64,000 nt of DNA from the NCBI GenBank assembly GCA_024742285.1, contig JANSYR010000021.1, positions 1 through 64,000 on the forward strand. Direction: 5' to 3'. The position numbers and the translations under genes were made by a program. Below the pieces are notes generated by a model. That model ran no database searches and was not told the DNA's origin. It saw nothing but the letters and a program-made list of their open reading frames with translations. The DNA is from a bacterium. GTDB taxonomy: Bacteria > Myxococcota_A > UBA9160 > UBA4427. How positions within the stretch are numbered: position 1 is the first letter of the stretch; every line of letters begins with the position of its first letter. Below are positions 16,010-24,783 of this stretch, piece after piece.

Positions 16010-18065
16010 CGGCCTCGAGCCTCACGGTCTCCATCGCCACGACCTGCACGCCACCGGGCAGCTCGCCGTGAGACATCACCGCCATGCGCGGCAGGAACCG
16101 CGCGATGATCTGCCGCAGCGGCGAGCGGATGCTCTGGGTCGCCAGCAGGACCGGCCCGAGTTCGTCGCCTCCGAGCCCCAGGCGATCGACGGCCCCCTGC
16201 ACGCCACGGACGAGGCCATCGAGCGTCATGGGATCGACTGCCAGGAAGGACCCGCTCTCGGAACGTTGCACCACACTCCTCAGGTGCTCCTCGAGGTCCG
16301 TCCCGAGCGTGATCACCGGCAGTCGACCATCGTCCTGGAGATAGGGGCGCGTGATCGAGCGCCCGAGCCGCTCGCGGACGAGGTCCGTGAGCAGGTCGGG
16401 GTCCTGGATCTTCCCCGCGTGCTCGGCCAGGGTGTCGAGGATCGTTCCGAGGTCCCGGATCGAGACGCGCTCCGAGAGCAGTGAACGCATCGTGCGATGG
16501 AGCAGTGAGAGCGGCACCACCGCCGGGACGAGCTCCTCGACGACCTTGGGAGAACCTTCGGCGAACTGGTCCAGCAGATCCTGTACCCGCTGGCGCGTGA
16601 GCAGCTCCGGCGCGTGGTTCCGCACCACCTCGGCGAGATGCGTGGAGAGCGCCGTCGAAGCGTCCACGACGGCATAACCCGCCGCGCTCGCGCGATCCCG
16701 GTCGCGCTCTTCGATCCAGCGCGCAGGCAGGTCGAAGGCCGGATCCCGGGTCTGGAGCCCGGGGATCTCCTCGGCGTCTTCCCCCGGCGCGATCGCGAGG
16801 GAGCGTCCCTGCGGAATCTCCGCGCCGGCGACCTCTTCGCCGCGCACGCGGATCGAGTAGCCGCCCTCGGCGAGGTCGAGGTTGTCGCGGATGTGGATGA
16901 GTGGGACGATGAAGCCGAGCTCCGAGGCTAGCTGTCTCCGCGTCGCGCGGATCCGGGAGAGCAGCTCCCCTCCCCGGCTCTCGTCGACCATCGGGATCAG
17001 GCCGTAGCCGATCTCGAGCTCGAGATCGTCGAGGACGAGGGCCTCGCGAATCTGCTCTTCCTCCGTGGGGGCCGGGATCTCCGTCGTCTGAGGCAGGACC
17101 TCCGGCTCCGGCTCCTCGGGCTTCGCGAAGAGCGCCACACCCGCCGCCGCAGCAGCGAGCACCGCGAAGGGCGCGAAGGGCAGGCCCGGCACCACGGCCA
17201 TCACCCCGAGCATCGCGGCGGTCATTCCCATCGCCTTCGGCTGGAGCACGACCTGATCGCGCAGCTCGGCCGAGAGCGAATCCCCCGCACCCGCCCGGCT
17301 GACCACCACACCCGCCGCCGCCGAGACGACGAGGGCCGGCACCTGGCTCACGAGCCCGTCGCCCACCGTCAACGTCGTATAGGTCTGCGCCGCTTCCAGG
17401 ATGGGCATGCCCTCCTGGAACACGCCGACGGCGAGCCCACCGACCAGATTGATCAGCATGATGACGATGCCCGCGATGGCATCGCCCTTCACGAACTTGC
17501 TGGCACCGTCCATCGCGCCGTAGAAGTCCGACTCCCGCTGGACCTCGATCCGTCGTTTGCGCGCCTCCGCATCGTCGATCACCCCCTGGTTCAGGTCGGC
17601 GTCGATCGCCATCTGCTTGCCGGGCATCGCGTCGAGGGTGAAGCGCGCGGCGACTTCGGCGATCCGACCCGCGCCCTTCGTGATCACGACCATGTTGATG
17701 ATCACGAAGATCAGGAAGATCACGATACCGATCGCGTAGTTGCCCCCGACGGTGAACTCACCGAAGGCGCGAATCACGTTGCCCGCCGCGTCGGATCCTT
17801 CGTTGCCATGAAGCAGGATGAGGCGCGTACTGCCCACATTCAGCCCCAGCCGCATCAGCGTCATCATCAGCAGGAGCGACGGGAAGACGGAGAAGTCCAG
17901 CGGACGTTCGACGAAGAGCGCCAGCAGCAGGACGATCAGGCCGAGCGTCAGCGAGAGCGACAGGAAGAGGTCGAGCACCGCCGCAGGGAGCGGAACGACG
18001 AGGAGCGCCAGGATGAAGAAGAACGAGCCGCCCAGAACGAGCTGACTGACCGGGAGCTTCGGCAT
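15990..18065 (-). CDS. flhA: Flagellar export gate protein FlhA
   Basis: 691-residue inner-membrane export gate subunit. The N-terminal half has about eight membrane segments with the FHIPEP-like motif region (DAMPGKQMAIDADLNQG). The C-terminal cytoplasmic ring domain docks chaperone-substrate pairs (GYSIRVRGEEVAG, ITLGTDLEEHL, LATQSIRSPLRQII). Full length. Its ATG overlaps the flhB stop. Confidence 0.98.
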   Translation of the reverse strand: MPKLPVSQLVLGGSFFFILALLVVPLPAAVLDLFLSLSLTLGLIVLLLALFVERPLDFSVFPSLLLMMTLMRLGLNVGSTRLILLHGNEGSDAAGNVIRAFGEFTVGGNYAIGIVIFLIFVIINMVVITKGAGRIAEVAARFTLDAMPGKQMAIDADLNQGVIDDAEARKRRIEVQRESDFYGAMDGASKFVKGDAIAGIVIMLINLVGGLAVGVFQEGMPILEAAQTYTTLTVGDGLVSQVPALVVSAAAGVVVSRAGAGDSLSAELRDQVVLQPKAMGMTAAMLGVMAVVPGLPFAPFAVLAAAAAGVALFAKPEEPEPEVLPQTTEIPAPTEEEQIREALVLDDLELEIGYGLIPMVDESRGGELLSRIRATRRQLASELGFIVPLIHIRDNLDLAEGGYSIRVRGEEVAGAEIPQGRSLAIAPGEDAEEIPGLQTRDPAFDLPARWIEERDRDRASAAGYAVVDASTALSTHLAEVVRNHAPELLTRQRVQDLLDQFAEGSPKVVEELVPAVVPLSLLHRTMRSLLSERVSIRDLGTILDTLAEHAGKIQDPDLLTDLVRERLGRSITRPYLQDDGRLPVITLGTDLEEHLRSVVQRSESGSFLAVDPMTLDGLVRGVQGAVDRLGLGGDELGPVLLATQSIRSPLRQIIARFLPRMAVMSHGELPGGVQVVAMETVRLEADAHQTV

Positions 18066-19147
18066 CAGGCGGCCCTCCAGCCGTTCGCCCGGGTCGGATC
18101 GAGCTTGTAGACGTAGGCGAGGACTTCAGCGACGACCTGATAGAGATCTTCCGGGATCTCCTGATCGATCTTCGCCGTGCGGTAGAGCAGCTGGGCGACC
18201 GGCTTGTTCTCGACGACCGGGATCCCGAGCTCCTCCGCGCGACGACGGATCCGGAGCGCGACGTGGTTGCGGCCCTTCGCCAGGACCTTGGGCGAGGACT
18301 GCTCCGGCGGCCGATACTGGAGCGCCACGGCGTAGTGGGTCGGGTTCACGACCACGACGTCGGCATCGGCGATGGCTTCGAACATGCGGCGCTGGGCGAC
18401 CTCGCGCTGGATCTGACGAATCCGGCTCTTGACCTTCGGATCGCCTTCCCGCTGCTTCGCCTCGTCACGCACCTCCTGCTTCGTCATGCGGAGCTTCTTC
18501 TCGTGCTGGTAGCGCTGCCACACGTAGTCGACGATGGCGAAGACCGCGAAGACGGCCAGGATGGTCCAGATCGTCCGTTCGAGGAGCTCGCCCCCGAGGA
18601 GCGCGATCGAGACCGGCGACGCGCCGATGTGCGTGAGCACCGCGGGAAGACTCGGCGCGAGGAGCCAGACGAGGATCAGCACCACGACGATCAGCCGGAG
18701 GATCGACTTCGCGAGCTCGTAGAGTTTGTCGAGACTCACCATCCGTTTGAGGCCCGAGAGCGGGTTCAGCTTCTCCAACTTCGGCTGGAGCGCCTCCGGC
18801 GAGAGCATCCAGCCGACCTGAACGATGTTGCCCGCCACCCCCACGACCAGGAAGAGGATTGCAAGGGGCGCGAGCGACGCCATCACGACGAGCGAGAGCT
18901 TCATGAAGATCGCGTGATAGTCGGAGACCGAGTCCGGCACGATCCAGATGCCGCCCCATACGGTCCGGGCGGTCTCGTGCACCGTCGCGGCGAGTCGCTC
19001 GCCCAGGGGCGAGGACAGCGCCAGCGCACCGGCGACCAGCAGCACGACCGTGGACACGTCGCGACTCTGCGCGACCTGCCCCTTCTTCCGGGCGTCCTCC
19101 TTCTTCTTCGGAGTCGCCGCCTCGGTCTTTTCGGCGTCATCCGCCAA
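18065..19147 (-). CDS. flhB: Flagellar export switch protein FlhB
   Basis: 360-residue membrane protein controlling substrate switching. Starts ADDAEKTEAATPKKKEDARKKG, has four membrane segments, and carries the autocleavage motif NPTHYAVAL in the cytoplasmic domain. The start is TTG at 19147 with GGAGGG at 7-nt spacing; it overlaps fliR by 11 bp. Full-length for the family. Confidence 0.97.
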   Translation of the reverse strand: MADDAEKTEAATPKKKEDARKKGQVAQSRDVSTVVLLVAGALALSSPLGERLAATVHETARTVWGGIWIVPDSVSDYHAIFMKLSLVVMASLAPLAILFLVVGVAGNIVQVGWMLSPEALQPKLEKLNPLSGLKRMVSLDKLYELAKSILRLIVVVLILVWLLAPSLPAVLTHIGASPVSIALLGGELLERTIWTILAVFAVFAIVDYVWQRYQHEKKLRMTKQEVRDEAKQREGDPKVKSRIRQIQREVAQRRMFEAIADADVVVVNPTHYAVALQYRPPEQSSPKVLAKGRNHVALRIRRRAEELGIPVVENKPVAQLLYRTAKIDQEIPEDLYQVVAEVLAYVYKLDPTRANGWRAA

Positions 19148-19922
19148 GGGAGCCCTCCATCAGGATCGCGAAGACGCGGCTCGGCCACGTCTCGAGCACG
19201 TCCTTGAAGGCGTGCACGAACTCCCCCGCCCCGAAGCCGACGAAGAAGAGAAGCATGCCGACATGCAGGGGCAGGTTCACGAGGAGCAGGTTCAGCTGCG
19301 GCATCGCCCGCGCGAGCACCCCCGTCGCCATGTTCTGGACGAAGATCGCCACCGAGATCGGCGCGGCGAGCTGGAAGGCGAGCTCCCAGATCACGCTGCC
19401 GAGCGCCGCGATCTCCCGATAGACCCCCTGGCCCGGCAGGTCGCCGCCGATCGGCAGCGAATCGAAGGACGCGACGATCCCGCGGATCAGCTCGTGGTGT
19501 CCTCCGATGATCAGGAAGATCAGCATCGCGAACGTGTTGAACGCCGTACCGATCGCCACGGAAGAGGCCCCACTCGTCGGATCGAGGCTGCGCGCCGCGC
19601 CGAGACCGCCCTGGATCGCGACGAACTCGCCGAGCTGCAGGATGCCCGCAAAGACGAGGCCGGACCCGATCCCCACGATGACGCCGATCATCACTTCGAC
19701 GAGCACCGCCCCGGCCAGCGTCGCCATGTCCCATTGGGACGCCGCGAGCTCGGGTGTGCCCACGGGCGAAGCCACCCATGCAATCATGAGCGCCGACATC
19801 ATCCGGATCCGCATCGAGAGCGCCGGATGGCTGAAGACCGGCCCCGCGATCATCATCGTGAAGACCCGGACGCTGCCGAGCAGCGCCCAGAGAACGGGCA
19901 TCAAGCCGACCTCGAACGTCAC
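19137..19922 (-). CDS. fliR: Flagellar export protein FliR
   Basis: 261-residue inner-membrane export gate component with about six hydrophobic helices (VLWALLGSVRVFTMMIAGPVFS near the start, GMLLFFVGFGAGEFVHAF near the end). Size and place between fliQ and flhB fit FliR. The start is GTG at 19922. A 63-bp gap separates it from fliQ. Confidence 0.95.
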   Translation of the reverse strand: MTFEVGLMPVLWALLGSVRVFTMMIAGPVFSHPALSMRIRMMSALMIAWVASPVGTPELAASQWDMATLAGAVLVEVMIGVIVGIGSGLVFAGILQLGEFVAIQGGLGAARSLDPTSGASSVAIGTAFNTFAMLIFLIIGGHHELIRGIVASFDSLPIGGDLPGQGVYREIAALGSVIWELAFQLAAPISVAIFVQNMATGVLARAMPQLNLLLVNLPLHVGMLLFFVGFGAGEFVHAFKDVLETWPSRVFAILMEGSLGG

Positions 19923-19985
19923 GCCGGATCGTCCTTCCCCGCGTGGGAATCGATCACGCGAAGCATCCCTCCCTGTCCACGAAGA

Positions 19986-20258
19986 TCACGGTCCACCGTT
20001 GGCCGCCACGATCTGCATGACGCGGCCGGAGAACTCCATCATCAGCTGCATCATCCAGGGAAAGAGACCCGCGAAGACCGCGAAGACCGCGACGATCTTC
20101 GGCACGAAGGTGAGCGTCTGCTCGTTGATCTGCGTCGCCGCCTGGAAGACGGCGATGATCAGACCGACGACGAGGCTCGCGAGGAGCGCCGGCGCCGAAA
20201 CCATCAGCGTCGTCATCATCATGTCCTGGATCACGGTTCCCAGTTGTTCGAGGGACAT
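19986..20258 (-). CDS. fliQ: Flagellar export protein FliQ
   Basis: 90-residue protein with two membrane helices (MVSAPALLASLVVGLIIAVF and IVAVFAVFAGLFPWMMQLM), separated by the conserved QAATQINEQTLTFVPK loop. This is the exact FliQ pattern. It forms the export gate core with FliP and FliR. It follows fliP by 27 bp. Confidence 0.97.
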   Translation of the reverse strand: MSLEQLGTVIQDMMMTTLMVSAPALLASLVVGLIIAVFQAATQINEQTLTFVPKIVAVFAVFAGLFPWMMQLMMEFSGRVMQIVAANGGP

Positions 20259-20285
20259 CGTCCTCTCCCCTGCGCCCGTTCGCGC

Positions 20286-21368
20286 CTATTGCAGTCCGCT
20301 CACGAGCGCGGTCAGGGTCAGATTCCAGCCGTCGACCAGAACGAAGAGCATCAGCTTGAACGGCAAGGCGATCATCACCGGCGGGAGCATGATCATGCCG
20401 AGGGAAATCAGCATCGAAGCGATCACGAGGTCCACCACGAGGAAGGGCAGATAGATCATGAAGCCGATCTCGAAGGCCGTGCGCAGCTCGCTGATCATGA
20501 AGGCCGGCATCAGCACCGAAATCGACACGTCCTCCGCCGCCTCGGGAATCGCCTCCCCCTTCATCTCGACGAAGAGGAGCAGATCATTCTCGCGTGTGTG
20601 CGCCAGCAGGTAGTCCTGCACCGGCGCGAGCCCGCGTTCGATCGCGACGTCGCCGCCGATCTCCTCCGCCATGTAGGGCTTGAGGGCATCCTCGTAGACC
20701 ACCTCGCCGACCGGCGTCATCACGTAGACCGTCGTCATCAGCGCCAGCCCGACCAGCACCTGATTGGGCGGCAATGTCGCCGTCCCGAGGGCCTGTCGAA
20801 GCAGGGCGAGCACGATCAGGATCCTCGTGAAGCACGTCGCCATCAGCAGGATCGAGGGCGCGATCGAGATCGCCGTCAGGACGAGGACGATCTTGAGCGT
20901 GTCAGAGAGCTTGTCCGGCGCCGTCGCGCCGTCGATCGAGACGGAGAACGTGGGCGATGCCTCCGCCACGTCCTGTGCCGCCGCTTCGGGCGCCGAGACC
21001 GCGAGCAGCGCGAACGCGAACAGGGGCAGCCAACCGCTCCACGCGCTCAGCACGCTCGTCAAACGCGGCTTGCGCCGCGCCCCGGGTGCCTCGTCGACCT
21101 CCGGGATCGTGGCTTCGCGCGCCGCCGCTTCATCGGGCAGCCGCGCCAGCCTCGCGATGCCCTGCTCGCTCGCGCCGAGCAGCAGTCGTCTTCCGTCTAC
21201 TTCCACGAGATGGAGGCGCTGCTTGGGACCGAGCGGGACGGACTCCACGACCTGGATCGACCTCGGCGCGCGTCCTCCGCCCGGAGCGAGCCCGAAGCGC
21301 ACGAGTGCCCCTCGCAGGAGCACGATGGCTCCCAGCACGACGCAGAGTGCGGCGACGGTCTCGAGCAT
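20286..21368 (-). CDS. fliP: FliO-FliP fusion, flagellar export gate
   Basis: 360-residue protein. Residues 1-80 look like FliO: one membrane helix (LCVVLGAIVLLRGALVRF) and the small SIQVVESVPLGPKQRLHLVEVDGR domain. After a 25-residue linker comes the FliP part. It keeps what looks like its own signal sequence (GWLPLFAFALLAVSAPEAAA, about 112-131), followed by LKIVLVLTAISIAPSILLM and the FliP signatures FTRILIVLALLRQALGT and MISELRTAFEIGFMIYLPF. No stop codon or internal start with a good ribosome site separates the halves. FliP is normally about 250 residues. The start at 21368 has GGAGGG upstream. FliO helps FliP assemble, so a fusion makes sense. Confidence 0.9.
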   Translation of the reverse strand: MLETVAALCVVLGAIVLLRGALVRFGLAPGGGRAPRSIQVVESVPLGPKQRLHLVEVDGRRLLLGASEQGIARLARLPDEAAAREATIPEVDEAPGARRKPRLTSVLSAWSGWLPLFAFALLAVSAPEAAAQDVAEASPTFSVSIDGATAPDKLSDTLKIVLVLTAISIAPSILLMATCFTRILIVLALLRQALGTATLPPNQVLVGLALMTTVYVMTPVGEVVYEDALKPYMAEEIGGDVAIERGLAPVQDYLLAHTRENDLLLFVEMKGEAIPEAAEDVSISVLMPAFMISELRTAFEIGFMIYLPFLVVDLVIASMLISLGMIMLPPVMIALPFKLMLFVLVDGWNLTLTALVSGLQ

Positions 21369-21405
21369 GGTTCCCTCCGAACCCGATCCAGCCAGACGAG
21401 CGGTT

Positions 21406-21759
21406 TCAGCTCGCCGCGGCGGCGGTGGTTGCGATGAGTTCGGTGATGCGGATCGCCACGCGGTCGTCTTCGCTCGAAATCTCACCGCGCGCGATCAGCC
21501 GGTCGTTCACATAGATGTCCGCGGGCTCGCCGCTTCCTCGGTCGAGCTCGACGATCGACCCCTTCGAGAGGGCAAGGACGTCTCGAACCGGTAGATGCGC
21601 GCTGCCCACCTCGACACTCAGACGAAGCGGGACCTCCATGATCAGACCGAGGTCCGGCGGAGCGCCGCCCGCGGTCGCCTCGACCTCTTCCGGCTTCTCG
21701 CTCTCACCCGCGACGACTTCCTCGTCGATCTCCGGGAGCTCTTCGCTCTCGTCGCTCAT
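21406..21759 (-). CDS. fliN: Flagellar motor switch protein FliN
   Basis: 117-residue C-ring protein. An acidic N-terminus (SDESEELPEIDEEVV) precedes the SpoA domain (IMEVPLRLSVEVGSAHLPVRDVL, DIYVNDRLIARGEI). It ends with an alanine run. It lies 6 bp after fliM and works with FliM and FliG in rotation switching and export. Confidence 0.95.
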   Translation of the reverse strand: MSDESEELPEIDEEVVAGESEKPEEVEATAGGAPPDLGLIMEVPLRLSVEVGSAHLPVRDVLALSKGSIVELDRGSGEPADIYVNDRLIARGEISSEDDRVAIRITELIATTAAAAS

Positions 21760-21765
21760 CGTCCC

Positions 21766-22695
21766 CTACTCCACACTATCTACGCGATCCCCGAGCTGGA
21801 CGGCGCGCTTGCCGCCCTGCGTTCCGGCGATCGCCCTGAACTTGTCCTGACTGCCGATTCGAACCGTGAGTGCACCGTCCGAGGGCACATCGAGCGGGAT
21901 CACCGATCCCGGCTCGAGCCTGCCGACCTCGGCGAGGGAGAGCTCCGCGGTCCCGACCTGCGCCCGAAGCCGGATCGGCACTTCCATGACCGAGACCCCG
22001 AGCGAGCTGCCGAGTCCCGGCGAAGCAGTCGCCGCCACGGCCTCCTTGGCGCCGAACGCGCTCGCGGGAATCGCGATCCGGACCCGGCACGCCTCCGAGA
22101 AGCCCTTCACGTCGAAGGTCGCGAGGACCGCGAAGCCGCCGAGGCTGTCGGCGACGCTCGCTCGGCTGATCAGCCCTTCGAACGAGAGCTGGGTGGCCGC
22201 GATCTTGTTCCAGGCGCGCTCGATGTGAGCGAGCATCTCGGTCGCGGAGCGGGCGTAGAATCGGCGCTCGATCCGGGAGTACTCCCGCGTCGGCGGCCGC
22301 GTCGGCTTGAGCGTCGGTCCCGACCCGAAGCTCATGCTGAGCATCTGGAAGAAGAAGGGGCGCGACATGAGCAGGTAGCCCTCGAGACCCTTTGGAAGGA
22401 TCTGGTAGGCCGCGACCAGGTCGGTCGGCAACATCAGCTCCGCGAGCTCCGACATGTCGATCTCGCGATGGCCGATCAGCGAGAAGCCGATGACCCGCTG
22501 GTACTGATTGGACAGGGCGAGGCCCTGCTCGAACGCGAAGTCCTCGTTCGCGCGCTGCAGGTCCATCTCGGCGTAGCGAGGGCGATGCGAATCGATGTCC
22601 GCATCGCGCTCCGCGACGACCTTCGGAATCTCCTCGAGGAGCGCATCGAGCTCCTCGCGCGAGAGAACCGCTTCTTCCGCCCCGTTCGACTTCAC
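21766..22695 (-). CDS. fliM: Flagellar motor switch protein FliM
   Basis: 309-residue C-ring protein. The N-terminal CheY-P-binding motif LSREELDALLEEIP is present, followed by the CheC-like middle domain (FFQMLSMSFGSG, ERRFYARSATEMLAHIERAW) and the C-terminal SpoA domain (VMEVPIRLRAQVGTAELSLAEVG). The motif implies that a chemotaxis CheY acts on this motor. The GTG start overlaps the fliL stop (GTGA). Confidence 0.97.
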   Translation of the reverse strand: MKSNGAEEAVLSREELDALLEEIPKVVAERDADIDSHRPRYAEMDLQRANEDFAFEQGLALSNQYQRVIGFSLIGHREIDMSELAELMLPTDLVAAYQILPKGLEGYLLMSRPFFFQMLSMSFGSGPTLKPTRPPTREYSRIERRFYARSATEMLAHIERAWNKIAATQLSFEGLISRASVADSLGGFAVLATFDVKGFSEACRVRIAIPASAFGAKEAVAATASPGLGSSLGVSVMEVPIRLRAQVGTAELSLAEVGRLEPGSVIPLDVPSDGALTVRIGSQDKFRAIAGTQGGKRAVQLGDRVDSVE

Positions 22696-23243
22696 TGAAC
22701 CACGAACTCCGTGAACAGGATCGAGCGGATCTGCCCCGAATCGAGGAGATCGTTCACGCGCTCGAGCATGTCTTCCTTGAGAAGTGCCTTGCCCTCGAAG
22801 TCCGTGATGTCCGAGAGCTGCTTGCTCGAGAGGAGTACGATCAGCGCGTCCCGCACCTGCGGCAGGCGGGCGTCGATCTCCTCTTTGACGTCACTGTCCG
22901 TCGTCTCGAGCTCGACCCGCAGCTTGAGGAAGCGGTTGTACCCGTCGCCGGTCACGTTGACCACGAAGGGGTCGAGCCCGTAGAGCCGCTCCTTGAAGTC
23001 CTCGGTCAGCGCTCGCTGCTTCGCGGCCGCTTTCTCGGCGGCGAGCTCGGCCTCGATCGACTGCTGTGCGGTCGGCGGCGGCGGAGGCTGCTGCTGACTC
23101 GCGAAGAAGAAGGCGCCGCCGGCACCCAGCCCGAGCGAGATCAGCGCGGCGGCGATGATCATCACCAGTCCTCCCTTGCCCCCACCGGACGAGCTCTCCT
23201 GGGTCTCCTCGGCTTCCGTCTCGTTGTCCTTGTCCTTGGCCAT
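22692..23243 (-). CDS. fliL: Stator-associated protein FliL
   Basis: 183-residue single-pass membrane protein around the stator. A charged N-tail (KDKDNETEAEETQ) is followed by one helix (GLVMIIAAALISLGLGAGGAFFF) and a periplasmic domain (VVNVTGDGYNRFLKLRVELE, VLLSSKQLSDITDFEGKALL) ending ILFTEFVVQ, all typical. First gene of the fliL-fliM-fliN-fliOP-fliQ-fliR-flhB-flhA-flhF-flhG run. No sigma-54 site was found upstream; a 20-bp palindrome lies 18 bp before its start. Confidence 0.95.
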   Translation of the reverse strand: MAKDKDNETEAEETQESSSGGGKGGLVMIIAAALISLGLGAGGAFFFASQQQPPPPPTAQQSIEAELAAEKAAAKQRALTEDFKERLYGLDPFVVNVTGDGYNRFLKLRVELETTDSDVKEEIDARLPQVRDALIVLLSSKQLSDITDFEGKALLKEDMLERVNDLLDSGQIRSILFTEFVVQ

Positions 23244-23260
23244 CCATCTGCTCCGTACGT

Positions 23261-23280
23261 GGGATCCCGATCGGGATCCC
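23261..23280. repeat. Perfect 20-bp palindrome upstream of fliL
   Basis: GGGATCCCGATCGGGATCCC is its own reverse complement. It lies in the 89-bp gap between the NtrC-type regulator and fliL, 18 bp before the fliL ATG. No T-run follows on either strand, so it is more likely an operator or mRNA hairpin than an intrinsic terminator. Confidence 0.7.
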
Positions 23281-23332
23281 GTGATTGCTCAGTCGCGCGC
23301 CATCCGCGCGCGGGATCGAATCGGGTCTGCGA

Positions 23333-24724
23333 TCAGCGGCTCACCGAGGGAATGCTCGCGGGCCGGCGCGATCCGTCGGTCTCGATTCCGAAGTCCTTCA
23401 GACGTCGCCACAGGGTCGTCGTCGAGATCTGGAGGAGCGCCGCCGCGCGCTTGCGGTTCCAGTTCACCTGCTCGAGGGTATTGAGGATGTGAGAGCGCTC
23501 CATCACCTGGAGGCTGTGGATCGTCTCGCCTTCGCGGACGAGAGACTCCTCCTTGAGGCGAACCGGCAGATCCTCGACGAGGATCTCTTCCCCCTGGCAC
23601 AGCGCGACCCCACGCTCGATCGAGTTCTCGAGCTGGCGCACGTTGCCCGGCCACGCGTAGCCGGCGAGAAGCTCCATCGCGTCGGTCGAGATACGCTCGA
23701 CGGGCTTGCCCGCGCGCTCGGCGAAGCGGCGCAGGAAGTGGTTCGAGAGGGCGCGGACGTCTTCCGGCCGTTCCCTGAGCGGCGGCACGTGGATCGGAAT
23801 CACCGCAAGGCGGTAGTAGAGATCCTCGCGAAAACTCCCCTCCGCGACCTCGCGCTCGAGATTCTTGTTGGTCGCCGCGACGAGCCGGACGTCGACGTAG
23901 CGAGTCGTCTCGTCGCCGACGGGCCGCACTTCGCCGGTCTGCAGAAAGCGCAGGAGCTTGACCTGCATCGACAGGGGCATCTCCGCCGCCTCGTCGAGGA
24001 AGACCGTCCCTTCGTGGGCGAACTCGAAGAGACCCTTCTTGTTCGCGGTCGCACCGGTGAAGGCGCCGCGTCGATGCCCGAAGAGCTCGCTCTCGAGGAG
24101 CGTCTCGGGGAAGGCGGCGGAGTTGACCGCGCAGAAGACGCGGTCCGAGCGGCGGGAGAGCCGGTGGATCGCCCGGCCGATCAGCTCCTTGCCGACGCCG
24201 GTCTCGCCGGTGATCAGGACCGAGCTGTCCGTGTCGGCCACCTTCTCGACCAGGCGCAGGAGGTCCTCCATCGCGCGGGACGTCCCGACGATGCCGGTGA
24301 GCGCCGACAGATCCTCGTTCTCGGATTCGGCCGCAGAGATCTCCGCGCGAGGCGAAGACGCTTGCGCCTTGGCGAGGCCGTCCTCCACGATGGAGACGAG
24401 ATCGTCGCGGTCGATGGGCTTGCGCAGGTAGTTGAGGGCGCCACGCTGGATCGCCTCGACCGCGCTCTCGATGCTGCCCTGGCTGGTCGTCACGATCACG
24501 CCGCAACCGAAGCCGCCCGCCTTGATGCGGTCGACGAGCTCGAATCCACCGCCGCCCTCGAGCTGCAGGTCCGCGAGCACCAGCTGCGGCGCGTGGTTCG
24601 CGGCCACCCGCATGGCCTCCTCGAGCGTCTGGCAATTCGACACCTCGTGACCGTTCAGGTGGAGCGTCGCCGCCGCCTGCCGAACGAAATTCTCTTCCCC
24701 ATCCGCGATCAAGATCCTGGCCAC
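23333..24724 (-). CDS. Sigma-54-dependent response regulator (FlrC/FleR-like)
   Basis: NtrC-family activator of about 463 residues. The receiver domain (ARILIADGEEN; phospho-acceptor Asp in LVLADLQ; Lys in YLRKPID) is followed by the AAA+ domain with Walker A GETGVGKELIGRAIH, the sigma-54-contacting GAFTGA loop, FLDEAAEMP and the R-finger region. A Fis-type helix-turn-helix closes it (VNWNRKRAAALLQISTTTLWRRLKDFG). The GTG at 24724 fits the receiver start; in-frame ATGs at 24742 and 24751 are alternatives. It probably drives the two sigma-54 promoters seen in this island. No normal histidine kinase accompanies it, only the odd receiver protein upstream. Confidence 0.93.
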   Translation of the reverse strand: MARILIADGEENFVRQAAATLHLNGHEVSNCQTLEEAMRVAANHAPQLVLADLQLEGGGGFELVDRIKAGGFGCGVIVTTSQGSIESAVEAIQRGALNYLRKPIDRDDLVSIVEDGLAKAQASSPRAEISAAESENEDLSALTGIVGTSRAMEDLLRLVEKVADTDSSVLITGETGVGKELIGRAIHRLSRRSDRVFCAVNSAAFPETLLESELFGHRRGAFTGATANKKGLFEFAHEGTVFLDEAAEMPLSMQVKLLRFLQTGEVRPVGDETTRYVDVRLVAATNKNLEREVAEGSFREDLYYRLAVIPIHVPPLRERPEDVRALSNHFLRRFAERAGKPVERISTDAMELLAGYAWPGNVRQLENSIERGVALCQGEEILVEDLPVRLKEESLVREGETIHSLQVMERSHILNTLEQVNWNRKRAAALLQISTTTLWRRLKDFGIETDGSRRPASIPSVSR

Positions 24725-24783
24725 TTTCCGTATTTCCCCCATCCAAGGCATCGCCGGCCGGGGCCGGCGCGAATCGACCGGTG

